This document shows, in pieces, positions 31,861 through 43,000 of a DNA stretch of 64,000 bases. The stretch is from Erodium maritimum (taxonomy: Eukaryota > Streptophyta > Magnoliopsida > Geraniales > Geraniaceae): NCBI GenBank assembly GCA_963921825.1, contig OY997593.1:39695111-39759110 (forward strand), given 5' to 3'. A program made the position numbers and the translations under genes. Numbering within the stretch: the first letter of the stretch is position 1; every line of letters starts with the position of its first letter. Under the pieces are notes generated by a model. That model was not told the origin of the DNA, did not search any database, and saw only the letters and a program-made list of their open reading frames with translations.

Positions 31861-34800
31861 AACATGAAAGTCCTCTCATGAAATATGAGAAGATAGAATT
31901 CTCCCAGAAGTGGCATAGTTTGAGGGAGCTTGTTGTCAAATTAAAGCCTCATTATGTTATGTTACAGGAGGTGAAGTGGAGGGAGATTGACTACTCTCTT
32001 CTACATTGTTCTGGTCTTAATGGTTGGTGGAATTGTGAATTAATCCCGACAGTAAGGAGTGTCGGTGGAGTAATAATCTTGTGGAAAACGAACTCTCTTT
32101 TAGTGGACTCCTTTGACGTTATAGAAACTGCTCTGGTTTGGCAAGGAAGGTGTGTTTCTACCAATTTACCTATTTCTTTTATCAATGTGTATGCTCCTTG
32201 TTCAATAGCTGGTAGAAAGGCTCTTTGGGGTCTATTATTAGCTTTTATCCCTTCTCTCTCGTATCACCTGGTCATTGGGGGTGATTTCAATGTAGTTTTA
32301 TTGGACTCAAAGAGAAGGAATAATGTTTCTTATAGGTCAAATGTGATGTCTTTCCGAGAATTTATTTCTCGGGCTGGGATCATTGATTTACCTCTTGTAG
32401 GATCTTGCTTTACTTAGTATGTACATGCCTCTAAGGTTTTAAGGCTTCATCGTATTCTCGTCTCAGTAGATTATTTGGAAGTGTTTGGCCCTCTGAAACT
32501 TTCTAGTTACCCAATGGAACTTTCGGACCACAATCCCATTATGATCGATGAGGAGAATGTTAATTGGGGTCGGAAGCCTATCAAGTTCCTTAATGCATGG
32601 ATTAAACATACTGCTTTCTTTCATACTATGGCTAGGTTGTGGAAATTTTATCCATCTTATGAATATGCCAGTTTTACTCTTTGGTCCAAGATCAAGGCAT
32701 TGCGACATGAACTTCAAATACGGAACATGGAGGTGTTTGGTATTGCTGAAAAGGAATTCGAGAAGCTCAGATCGGATATTGATGAGGTAGACAAGCTTCA
32801 GGAGCTTGAAGATCTATCAGATGTTGAGAATGTTGATCGTTCCTGGTTTAAAGCCCTGCTTATATTTAAGAGGAAGTTGCTTGCAAAAATCTGGAGGCAG
32901 AAGCCTATAGTCTCTTGGTTTAAAGCATGCCACCGTTTTTCTCGCTATTTCCATAGGGTAGTGAACTTTCGAGCTCATAGGAATTGAGTTTCTCAGTTCT
33001 GTACTCCCCAAGGCATCGTTGATCTCCCGGATGAAATGAAAGAGCCAAGGGGTGCTCATTTTGAGAGTCAGTTTACTACTCCTCTTGGGATCATTTTACT
33101 TGCCTCTCATACTTTTCTCCACTATGTCTTTCTCCCAAGCTCAGGATTTGGAGTCAAGCTTCTCATTGGAAGAGATCAAATCTTCAATTGATGCTTGTGA
33201 CAATGACAAATCGCCGGGCGTAGATGGGTTTTCGCTGAAGTTTTATAAAATGACTTGAAGTATTCTATAAGGAGATTTGAAGCGCTGCTTGGACGAGTCC
33301 CATGCCTATGGTGATATGGGTAAGTGGTTGAATGCTACCTTTATTACTTTGATTCCTAAGCATGATCAAGCCGAATTTCTGAATGACTTTAGATCGATTA
33401 GCTTAATCTCTGGGCCTTATAAGATTCTGACCAAATTGTTAGCATCTCGTTTAAAAGTTGTGATCTCTGATCTAATAAGCTATACCTTGTGTGAATTTAT
33501 GGTTGGCAGGAAACTCTTGGATGGTGTTCTTATAGAATCTAAGATCATCTAGTTAATCAAAAGTCTAAAATTGAGTCTGTGTTGTTGAAACTAGACTTTG
33601 AGAAGGCCTATGATAAGCTGCATTGGGAGTATATTGATGAAGTATTATCTCATATGAACTTTAATTATCGTTGGATACCTTGATGCAGACCCTTTTCCGA
33701 GCTCATATGTCATTTTTGGTCAATGGTGTTCCAGGAAGAGATTTTCAGACGCTTAATTGGATTCGTCTGGGCTGCACCCTGTCTCCATTTTTGTTCTTAA
33801 TTTTTGTTGAAGGCCTCCACAGAGTCCTAGAATTTGGCAAAGAACATGGCCTCTTCCGTGATGTTGAAGTGGGTAATGGGGTATCAGTCTCGCATCTCCA
33901 ATTTGCAGACGTGAGTTCCGGGGGACTCAGGGCAACTTTCTGACCAATTTGGGAAAGGTTGACTTTTTGTTTGAAAAGTCAACCGAGCGACGTTTTGGAC
34001 CGTTCGAGGTCCGTTATGGACCTAAACAGCTTAGTCGTCGTCACAGCGGTCTTAGTTGAGCCGTTTCCTTGTAGCCCGTGAAGTTTCGTAATTTCTTGGA
34101 AAAAGTGCCCGTTCAGGGCTCGAGACGGCCGAATTTCGCGAATCTGATTGAAAAATATCTACAAAGATATTTTTCTAACTCTTGGGACCCACAAGACACT
34201 TGTCACAAAAGTGGTGGTAGTTGGTTTTTAAATTAAAGGAAAGGAAAGGATGAGTGTTAGTTTGGTAATTAAGTGTTAGTTGTGTTTTTTGAACAAAACA
34301 AAAGGGAGAAGACATGGAGTGTCGGCTATAGTTGGAAAAAAGGGTAGAATTAGAGAGAGAAAGTGGAGAGAGGAAAGTGAAGGAGAAAATGGAGAAAAAG
34401 AGAAGAAAAGGTTGGGGCTTTTTGATTTCCCGACGATCCAACCGACGGATCGTCTCAACGATCGAAGAATCGAGTTCCCGTCATCATTACCTACAGTGAG
34501 CATCTATCCAATTTTCGTTTTGGTACATTTAAAAGTTAGGGTTTGTGTTTAAATGGGTTAAATATGGATGAGTCGAGGTGTTGGGTTCGTTGGGAACGTT
34601 TTGGAGCGAAAAGGATCAATTTCAGGTGACCGGAGGCTCGGGGGAGCTCCGGCCACCGTGTATGGTGGCTGACGGAGTTGGGGGGAGGGTGGTTGGCCAG
34701 AGCTAGGGCTGGCCACCATGGTGGTGAACGGCCCAAAACTAGCCCTAGTCACCCACGGCCAAGGATGGCCGGGTGGTTCCCACATGCTCGGGTATCGGGT

Positions 34801-35365
34801 TTTCGTGTTCGGGTGGTTTAGGACGTTCCCCAAGTCGTTAATCCACACCCGGATCGAAATTTGGAATTAAATTGTAAAAGTTGTAATTGGCGGGTTTAGA
34901 AACTTTAAACACGAATTAAATTGCTCGGAAGTCGGAAATCGATTCCGTCGATTGCGTTGGAACCCTTGAATTATTCTAAGACCGTAGAAACAAAAACGGG
35001 AATTTTCGGAGCCCCGGAAGGACGTTTTCCAATCCCGGGCAGATTCGTTGGGTCGAGCGAAACGGGCCTTTCCGGGTCCATTATCGACAATGTCGAGTAA
35101 TTGGGAAGTTTGGGAGTGATCGACATTGTCGGGGTTACATTTGGGCGTCAAGTTTATTAAAATTCAGTTTATGCCTGCAAGCTTAAAAGTGTTTTAAATT
35201 GTGTTCTTATTAGATCGTGCCACCGACAGAGGAAAGGGAAAGCTAGGCGATTGATCGTGATCACACCGGGGCTTGGTTGTGAGCTTTTGGGGAAAGCATA
35301 CGAGGTAGGGAAAAGTAGCCGGATCTCGGCCCTGACTAGGGAAAGTTAACAGTAGAAATGCATGT

Positions 35366-35543
35366 GACACTTGGGTGTCGTGGGTTAAGTAAGTTTATCA
35401 AATGATAGAAAGGCAAGCGACACCGGGTGGTGTCGTATGATACGGGAACATATCGAACAATAGAAATGCATGTGACACTTAGTAGTGTCGTAGGAGCAGT
35501 GAACTTATCGATATTAGAATTACTAGAGGCATTTGGTTATGCC
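35366..35543 (+). repeat. Hairpins GACAC.../GTGTC and GGCAT/ATGCC in solo LTR a
   Basis: GACAC-TTGG-GTGTC is at 35366-35379, CGACACC-GGGT-GGTGTCG at 35418-35435, GACACT-TAGT-AGTGTC at 35474-35489 and GGCAT-TTGGTT-ATGCC at 35528-35543. The sixth stem pair switches from C-G to T-A on both arms together. Confidence 0.7.
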
Positions 35544-35569
35544 CGGAGGTTGATTGTTTAGTTTGTGTC

Positions 35570-36240
35570 TTGGGTGGCCATGAGTGCCCGTGGGGTTGTT
35601 GAGCCCGTGTTTTTACTGTTGGTGTGTCTTGGGTGGCCATGAGTGCCCGTGGGGTTGTTGAGCCCGTGTTTTTACTGTTGGTGTGTCTTGGGTGGCCATG
35701 AGTGGCCGTGAGGTTGTTGAGCCCGTGTTTTACTGTTGGTGTGTCTTGGGTGGCCATGAGTGCCCGTGGGGTCGTTGAGCCCGTGTTTTTACTGTTGGTG
35801 TGTCTTGGGTGGCCATGAGTGCCCGTGGGGCTGTTGAGCCCGTGTTTTTACCTTTGGTGTGTCTTGGGTAACCATGAGTGCCCGTGGGGTTGTTGAGCCC
35901 GTGTTTTACTATTGGTGTGTCTTGGGTGGCCATGAGTACCCGTGGGGTTGTTGAGCCCGTGTCTTTACTGTTGGTGCCTCTTTGGTGGCCATGAGTGCCC
36001 GTGGGGTTGTTGAACCCGTGTTTTTACTGTTGGTGTGTCTTGGGTGGCCATGAGTGCCCGTGGGGTTGTTGAGCCCGAGTCTTTACTGTTGGTGTGTCTT
36101 GGGTGGCCTTGAGTGCCTGTGGGGTTGTTGAACCCGTGTCTTTACTGTTGGTGTCTTGGGTGGCCATGAGTGCCCGTGGGGTTGTTGAACCCGTGTTTTA
36201 CCGTTGGTGTCTTGGGTGGCCATGAGTGCTTGTGGAGTGT
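35570..36240 (+). repeat. Tandem array, about 12 units of 56-60 bp, in solo LTR a
   Basis: Each unit reads TTGGGTGGCCATGAGTGCCC, GTGGGGTTGTTGAGCCCGTG and then T-rich spacer ACTGTTGGTGTGTC. It contains hairpin GGC-CATGAGT-GCC and hairpin GGGT-TGTTGA-GCCC. Variants GGGC-TGTTGA-GCCC (35828) and GGGT-TGTTGA-ACCC (36004) keep the second stem. The first stem is broken in a few units (for example near 35868 and 35930). Confidence 0.85.
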
Positions 36241-36329
36241 TAAACCGGTGTTGTTGCTGCTGTTGAACTTTGCTTGTGATTGTGATTGTGGTTACCTGGG
36301 GTTGGTGAGTGACAGGTCGACAGCCTGAT

Positions 36330-36432
36330 CCGACTTTGTGTCGGGAAAAGTGCGACAGGTCGACCTCCTGATCCAACCGTCGTGTTGGGAAAAGTGCGAC
36401 AGGTCGACAGCCTGATCCAACTGTCGTGTTGG
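36330..36432 (+). repeat. Hairpin triplet CCGAC/GTCGG in solo LTR a
   Basis: CCGAC-TTTGT-GTCGG (36330-36344), CCAAC-CGTCGT-GTTGG (36373-36388) and CCAAC-TGTCGT-GTTGG (36417-36432) lie in units of about 44 bp that also carry ACAGGTCGAC. The middle pair changes G-C to A-T on both arms. Confidence 0.72.
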
Positions 36433-36702
36433 GAAAAGGGCAGGGGTACTGAGCAGCTGGAGTGCGATCCTTTGTGATCTTGGGTGTTGCATGGTTATCT
36501 TTCGTGTCCTTGGAGGAAGTCGTAATCGTTTTGTCGGGTCTGCATTACGTGTCCGAGTGTTGAGTCGGTTGAGTAAAGTAACAGTTGTGTGTCAGTCGCG
36601 TTACTTGAGTTTGGGAATAGCAGTCCCCGGTGTTTGGGGTTGTTGTTGTTGTTTCCGGCATGTTCTGCTAAGTATGCCGTAGTCAGTCTGGTATCCGTGG
36701 TG

Positions 36703-36718
36703 GTGAGCGAACGCTCAC
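36703..36718 (+). other. LTR hairpin GTGAGC-GAAC-GCTCAC
   Basis: A perfect 6-bp stem about 240 bp before the LTR end. It is followed by CTAGCTGCTTTTCCTACAGG, which looks like a plant 3' splice site. Confidence 0.65.
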
Positions 36719-38589
36719 CCCTAGCTGCTTTTCCTACAGGTACTGGTCGCGGGACGAACTAGGTGAGCTCTCGAAGCTTGAAGAGCTAGGAGCGTTAGTC
36801 CGAGTTTCCTTTTTGAGTCTAGCGACGTACGCCTTGTATTTTGTCCGCTTGTTGGGACGTACTTTTGAGTTGTAAATTATTATTTTGATTAACTAAATGG
36901 TGGTTTTAAAGCGATTTATTCGCGTTCCGGGTTCGGTTCTACTGAATTTGGGGCGTGACACTCCCTCTCAAGTTGAAGGTTGCTTGGACTGCATGCCAGG
37001 CTCCTTGCCCATGCCCGACCTCGGTTTCAACTTAAGTCCTTCTCTATAACGCGTTACAACTTGGGATCCGATTATCTGGAAAATATTGTCAGTCCCTTGC
37101 TATTTCTCTCACTAAGTACCTATATCTGGCTAGACGGGTTGTTCTCAATCAGAGCACTCTTTCAGGTTTGCCTTTTCTCTTTATGTTTCTTCTCAAGGAA
37201 CCTAAAGCAGTTATCTGGACTTTGGAAATTTGTCAGCGTTGCTTCTTGTTGAAATTTGTCAGTTCGGGTAAGGTGTTCTCTAAAATTATTTGGGATCAGG
37301 TTTGCAGACCCAAAGCAAAAGGGGGTCTTGGACTTCGTCGCCTGGAAGCTATGAACGATGCTTTATTTGCCAAGTGGTATTGGCGTTACGCCACAGACAC
37401 TAGCACTTTATGGAAGCAACTCATTTATTCTAAAATGGGTTGGTTGTGGTTGATTGGGATAGGACTGAAGTAGATCGTGGTGGTAGCTCTTTCCTTTTCC
37501 ACCACATTCTTAACTTGGCCTCGGACCCTACTTTTAGAGATATGTTTGGGCGACATGGTATTTTTTGGCGAGTGGGTGACAGATCTCGGGTGCGTTTTGG
37601 GGACGATCCTTAGAGTGGTAATGTGGCTTTCAGATTGCGTTTCCTACTTATTTATGCTGCAGCTAGGGATCGATTAGCTCGGGTTTATGAGTTTTGGGTC
37701 AATGGTGCTTGGTTTATTGCTCTGCGTCGTACTCTATGGGATTGGGAGTATGCCAAATAATCTTCCCTTCTTGTTCTCTTGCAAGGAGTGTCCCTTGATC
37801 TGTCTGTAATTGACCAAATTCATTGGCATAAGCATAGAGACGGATTCTCGGTGTTTGAAGGTTATAGTATCCTCTTCGGAGACTCCTCTATTGCCCTGAT
37901 CCCTTGAGCGTCTATTCTATGGGTTAAATCTATGCACCTGAATTTCTCGATGTTAACTGGATGGTAGCTCACTCGACATTGCCTACTGTTATTTTCTTGA
38001 GTCGTGTGGTGTCCCTATTACCCATGTTGGTATGTTTTGCAGTATTTATAAGGCTGAGATGGAGGACATGAACCATGTTTTGCTGCATTGTCCTTGGTGG
38101 CATTCATTTGGGACTTAGTTTACTCTTATTAGGGAGTATCTTGGGTCTCTCCCAGATCAATTTTGGAGGTTCTTTTGGCACCGAAAAGGATCATCCCGGT
38201 ATGGTGGTGAATACATTGGGTTCGGGTTGGGTATGTTGTGTTCTGGCAGCTTTGGATTCTCAGGAACGGGGTAGTTTTTAATCAGGTGATGGAGAATTCT
38301 AAGGTGGTTTTTCGTAAGATCCAAAGTCATTCCTTTGGCATTCTTTTGCACTCTAAATCCATTCGTGGAGATTGATCTTTCTTGGACAGGCAAAAGAGTC
38401 TTTTTGGATTGCTTGCGGTGGAAGAAACGTCGCCTACTTACTGGAGTTTGATTCTTTTTAGGGAAATCCTCCCTTTTTCTCCTTGCTGGAGTTTTTTGTA
38501 ATCATTTTGGTTTGTCATTGCATTCTCCTACTTGGAGAATGTATCATCAATAAATTTCATAGTGTTTATCCAAAAAAATTGACTAATTA

Positions 38590-39310
38590 AAATCTTATAA
38601 TTTTTTTTTTCATCTTTGAGAAAGCTCGAATAGATGCAGATTTAGGCAACGCCAACACTCAAGATTCGCTACGGCCTGAGCAACGCCGTCATCGGATCTG
38701 GTTTCACCGGATTTGGTCTTTAGATCGAAGGCCTGACCCAGATCGGTTGGGTTCACGGAGGTGGAGCTCAGGTAGACGACCTCGTGGCTATGGCTCCGAG
38801 CTGGTCATTGAAAGGGAGAGGGGATGGGGTTGTGGCTGTGGATCGTTCGGGAAGATCTCTGCCGACCTCCCTCTACTCGTTGGAACTTTTGAGCACGACT
38901 GTGCTGTGGAAGATAGAAACAGGACTGGAACAAGGGAACGATGAGGCCGGTGAAGGAGCCGGGCTGGTGATGAGGCTGGAGATTATGAGGTCGGGGATGT
39001 TGGCCAAAGAAAAGAAGGAGAAGCGGATAAGATGAAAGAGGGAGAGATGCGTAATGGAGGAAGTGAGAGGTAGAAAGGATAGTGTTTAGGGTTTATATGT
39101 GACAAGGGTAGTTTTGTCATATACAAAAAATTGGGGTCTTGTGTCAGGCACATGACCATTTTCCATCCAAAAATAGAAGGAAAGTTAACGGCGGGTACTA
39201 AAATGGCACACATGAAAGTTTAGGGTAATGAGGTGACACGAAAAAGATTTAATCCACTTTAAATAAAACATGAAAAATTTATGGTACCAAGGTGGAATTA
39301 CCCCTTAAAT
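38590..39310. mobile_element. Probable truncated Mutator-like element with captured-transcript-like core
   Basis: The segment 39080-39310 carries the phrase GGTACTAAAATGGC / TTTAGGGTAATGAGGTG, the inverse of the phrase at 20565-20640. The adjoining 38640-39070 is GC-richer and coding-like but has no frame I recognise. The other end is missing, and LINE C abuts on the left. Confidence 0.35.
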
Positions 39311-39329
39311 CTAATTTACTAGACTTATT

Positions 39330-40018
39330 GTAAAAATGCTCTGTTAGGATTGAGATCTCTCAACCCAAACCATCCCAAATCGTCGCCCATAATGCTTTCT
39401 TCCTCCTTACAACCTTGTTGTTTCTCTCTATCGCGCCTCCACACCTCTTCGATGTTGTATCTGAATGATGGTGCGTACCCGACGATGATCCACGACTCCC
39501 TACTACAATGGTTCTACACCTCTCCGTGTTAGCTTCCCATGTTAGAAGCGAGTGCAGAGCCAGCAATATAGCTAGAGGGCTTTCATTGGCACAAATAATC
39601 AGGCGAAGTCTGTTATGTAGCCTCGCATGGTCTAATGAGGCACCTACGGGGAAGCGGGGCGTTAGGGAAGAGAAGCGTCCTGCCCCCATCACGATTGGCA
39701 GCTGTTGATCATCCTCCTCCACTAGCCCAAGAGTTAACTTCCCAAACTATGCGCATCACCCAGACAAGTAGTAGTCTCATATAAGTTCCCTAAGAACAAA
39801 GGCTCATACGGTTGGCTTTAGATTGAGTCGGGATTGGTTTTCCTGTTTTATAGTTTTGTTACTTTTCATTTAAAACTTAGATATTTCAACATAACCGTCT
39901 ATACCTCGGTTATAATTAGAGGATTATGTTTAGGATTATCTACGAATGGTCTTTTCTCCCACTACTCTTCTTCAGGTTACATTTGAATTATAATAAAGTT
40001 GTTTCTTTCGCTAAAAAA
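39330..40018 (+). mobile_element. LINE 3' tail 'I' (plus strand)
   Basis: The end TAATAAAGTTGTTTCTTTCGCT plus six A's (40013-40018) is a LINE-type 3' end. The upstream 39360-39780 has only short frames and may include a degraded RNase H-like end, which I cannot confirm. The left edge is uncertain and no duplication was found. Confidence 0.4.
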
Positions 40019-40036
40019 TTTTCAATTTCATAACAT

Positions 40037-40048
40037 ACTTATATAGTG
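40037..40048 (+). repeat. Target-site duplication of LINE F, left copy
   Basis: ACTTATATAGTG is repeated exactly at 44516-44527. Confidence 0.9.
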
Positions 40049-43000
40049 TTTTTTTAGTAAAGATGAAATTGTGTATTAATGATCAGAATTCACAATACAT
40101 CGAAGTGCATCAGGAAGAATTCTTGACCGCGTGAGAACAGGTGTTGAACGTGCCTCTCTGGCTAAGTAGTGAGTTTCCTTATTCGTAGTCTTCTTTACAA
40201 ATTCAAGAGATACCCTCTCATATTGAGCTAACATCCTATGGATATCCTGAATAATTGTACCTATCAGATACACTGGAAGCTGATCATGAAGTATCATATG
40301 AAGAATGACCTGCGCATCCAAATAGATACAAATCAGGCTCGGTCCTAGGGTGTCCACATTGTGTAGGGCCGAGGCAACAACATATGTTTCGATCATGAAG
40401 GGAGACCAAGTGCCTCGGAGCTTCCCATTACCCATTAGCACAATATCCCAGCTTGTCGATCTAGTGATAATGACCCAACCTGCCTGTTGTGTGTCTTGAA
40501 ATATTGCCCCATCAACATTGATGACCAGAGTCCCTGAAGGCGGTGGGGTCCATTTAGTCGGCCATCAAGGGATGGTGATCCGAGGGCGTGGAGATGCAGC
40601 ATTAGCTTCCTTCCAAGATTTGAGGTTCACATGTGCCTTAGAGAGAACTGATAGGGCTACCGAAGTGGTACCCTTCTAGAGCAGAGCATTATGTGTCTTC
40701 CAAATTTCCCACAGGGTTGATAACATTTCCGCTACCCGAACCGGGTTGAGTCCCGTAATGCATGTCATCCACCAGGCCTCGAAATCTTGGTTTACGCCGA
40801 GGGGGACTAGGTGCCCAAATTCCTTCCAACACGTTTTCGCGAATCCACAAGAGACAACCAAATGAGTAACTGATATTGGATGTGACCCACAAATGGTACA
40901 AGTCAGATTGGCTGGGACATATCTCCTATTGATATTCGTAGCCACTTGCAGTGTATCTGTAAGACAGCGCCATAGGAAAATCTTGTACCAGGGTGGGGCC
41001 GGAATATCCCAAATTGATGCCCAGAGAACTACCGATGCCTGGTGATTCTCATCCTGTCGTTTTTATAGAAGCTGGTGGTACCTCGATTTTGAAGAGTATC
41101 GGCCATGCATATCCGCGGCCTAGTATAGTTCATCACTGTTCTGATCCGCCGAGAGGAGGACCTGCAATATATCAACCATATCATTGTGACATAATAATTT
41201 CCTGATCAGAGGGGCATCACATTGTTAGGAACCCGGTATCATCAGAGCTGCCACTGTAGGCCCCTGTAGCCTTGGTGATGTTGTGTGAACCTGTGCAGCC
41301 GGTCCGATCAGCCAAGAAGTACCCAGTATTTGAGTTGACCGTCCTTCCCCGATGGAAATTCAGAGGCCTTGTCGAAAGAGATCCTGAGTAGAGAAAATGC
41401 TCGCCCAGGTAAAGCTCGGACTACGTCCCATAGTGGCCGAGAGGAAATCTATCTTCGGAAAATACCGAGCTTTGAGGATCTTAGTTACCAGTGCTTTCGG
41501 GTTGTGGAGGAGATTGCATGCTTGTTTACCTAGCAGGGCAGCGTTAGAATCTTGGAGATGAGGAAACCCCATATCACCACAATTCTTCGACCGACACAGT
41601 TTCTCCCAGTCTCGACAAATGATTGGTTTCTGCAACTTCCCTCCCTACCAGAATTACGCCGAAGCGATGTGAATATGATTGATTATCTAGCGAGGAACCC
41701 TTAAAACAGACATAATATACAAAGCTAATGAGGTCAGAACAGAGCAGATCATGACATCCCTACCCACTGGAGATAATGATTTCCCATTCTAGGACCGGAT
41801 TCTGGTGTTCACCCGATCGCCCAAATACGGCATGGCTGAGTTTCGGTTCCGCCCGATCATGTTGGGTACTCCCAAATACATGGAAGATGTCGGGATCTTG
41901 ACTATAGCCAGAGTTTGACAGCAAGTATGGCGATCAGCCAGTTGGTTATTAGTGCTGAATAAAATGGATGACTTGTCAAGGTTCAGGGTCTTACCCGATA
42001 TCATACCATAAGTGGTCAAGATAGATTTGATAGTCGTAGCATCCTCCATCGTGGCCCTATAGAAAATATAACAATCATCTGCAAAGAACATGTGAGTGAT
42101 TTTCGGGCCCCTCTCGTAATTTTGACCCCCTGTATGTGACCTGAGTCTCGGGCTTGGTTAAGGAGACATGCCAGTCCTTCCATACAAAATAAAAAGAGAT
42201 ACGGTGAAATCGGGTCTCCCTGTCTGATGCCACGTGTCGGCGTGACCAAAGGGGTATCTCTGCCTCTTGACGATATAGAATAATTAATTGTTTGCATGCA
42301 ACATGCCATGAGAGCTGCCCAATCAGCCGAGAAACTCATCTACTGCATAATAGTAAGGAGATAGGTCCATTCTACTCTATTGTAGGCCTTACTCATATCT
42401 AACTTAATGGACATATATCCCACCGCCCCTTGTCTCTTGTTCTTCGGGTGGTGGATAACTTCAAAAGATATTAGGATATTATCATGTATACATCTCCGGG
42501 GAATAAAAGTGTCATGTGTCTCAGATATCACATACTATAGAATAGGGCGGAGCCGGTTTGCAAGTACCTTGGATAGTATCCAAAAGATGACATTGCAGAG
42601 CACAATGGGATGTAGATTGGTGACCTTCTCTAGGTCCGACTTCTTTGGTATGACTACCATCGAGGTTGCATTTAGAGTTGTATCAAAATTTCCCAATTGT
42701 ATGACCCCTTGGATGAATCGAATGACATCATCCCCCACAATAGGCCAGTAGTGTTGGTAGAACCGCGAATTTAAACCACCGGAGCTCGGTGATTTAGCGG
42801 GACTCATCTGGAAAACCGCCTCTTTAATATCTTTAACCGTGCCCGGTGTTAGTAGGGAGATGTTTTGAGCTTGGGAAATAGTAGCCAACTCTTGAATCGG
42901 GAAACTAGATAAATCGGGCGAGCCAGTAATAAAGAGTTCTTTAAAATAGTCAATTATAAGGTTCTTCATACCCGTCTCCCATGTCACAGTCTGCCCTTCC

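Larger units (their letters stand above)
33912..36960 (+). repeat. Solo LTR 'a' (about 3.05 kb) inside LINE C
   Basis: It begins TGAGTTCC and ends GAATTTGGGGCGTGACA, and aligns along its length with 59322-62272 at roughly 85% by eye. No primer-binding site, interior or second LTR follows, so it is a solo LTR or a fragment. LINE C sequence continues on both sides. No clear 5-bp duplication is seen. The LTR contains the same CGAGGTAGGGAAAAG box (35301) as the gypsy-type LTR at 671 and four hairpin classes listed separately. The divergence between copies a and b indicates an older family than the element at 1-10647. Confidence 0.82.
31864..38400 (+). pseudogene. LINE C ORF2 remnant, interrupted by a solo LTR
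   Basis: ORF2 starts ATGAAAGTCCTCTCATGA at 31864, where the W of the family motif SWNMRG is a stop. The endonuclease (31878-32560) keeps MLQEVK, GGDFNVVLL and SDHNPIMI. The RT (33140-33911) keeps KSPGVDGFSLKFY, DFRSISLISGPYKI, LDFEKAYDKL and HLQFAD, where the LTR intervenes. It resumes after 36961 with LARRVVLNQSTLSGLPFLFM, VCRPKAKGGLGLRRLEAMN and LFAKWYWRYA (37130-37470), then a degraded zf region. About 125 bp expected between the FADD motif and the later RT part seem absent. Many stops and frame changes show an old copy. Confidence 0.88.
30780..38578 (+). mobile_element. LINE C: 5'-truncated L1-clade LINE split by a solo LTR
   Basis: It contains an ORF1 remnant, an ORF2 remnant and a 3' UTR ending in ATCAATAAATTTCATAGTG and a short A-run (38571-38577). 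The ORF2 part is divided by the LTR at 33912-36960, exactly at the catalytic FADD of the reverse transcriptase. The left edge is set where similarity to LINE A ORF1 begins and is approximate. No target duplication is visible. Confidence 0.85.

Noticed and set aside
35570-36240. CRISPR-like array
   Set aside because: Repeats and spacers are both repeated, the setting is a plant LTR, and no cas gene is present.
35479-36376. Minus-strand repetitive frames (HGHSWPPKTHQQ type)
   Set aside because: These are translations of the 59-bp tandem array, not a repeat protein.
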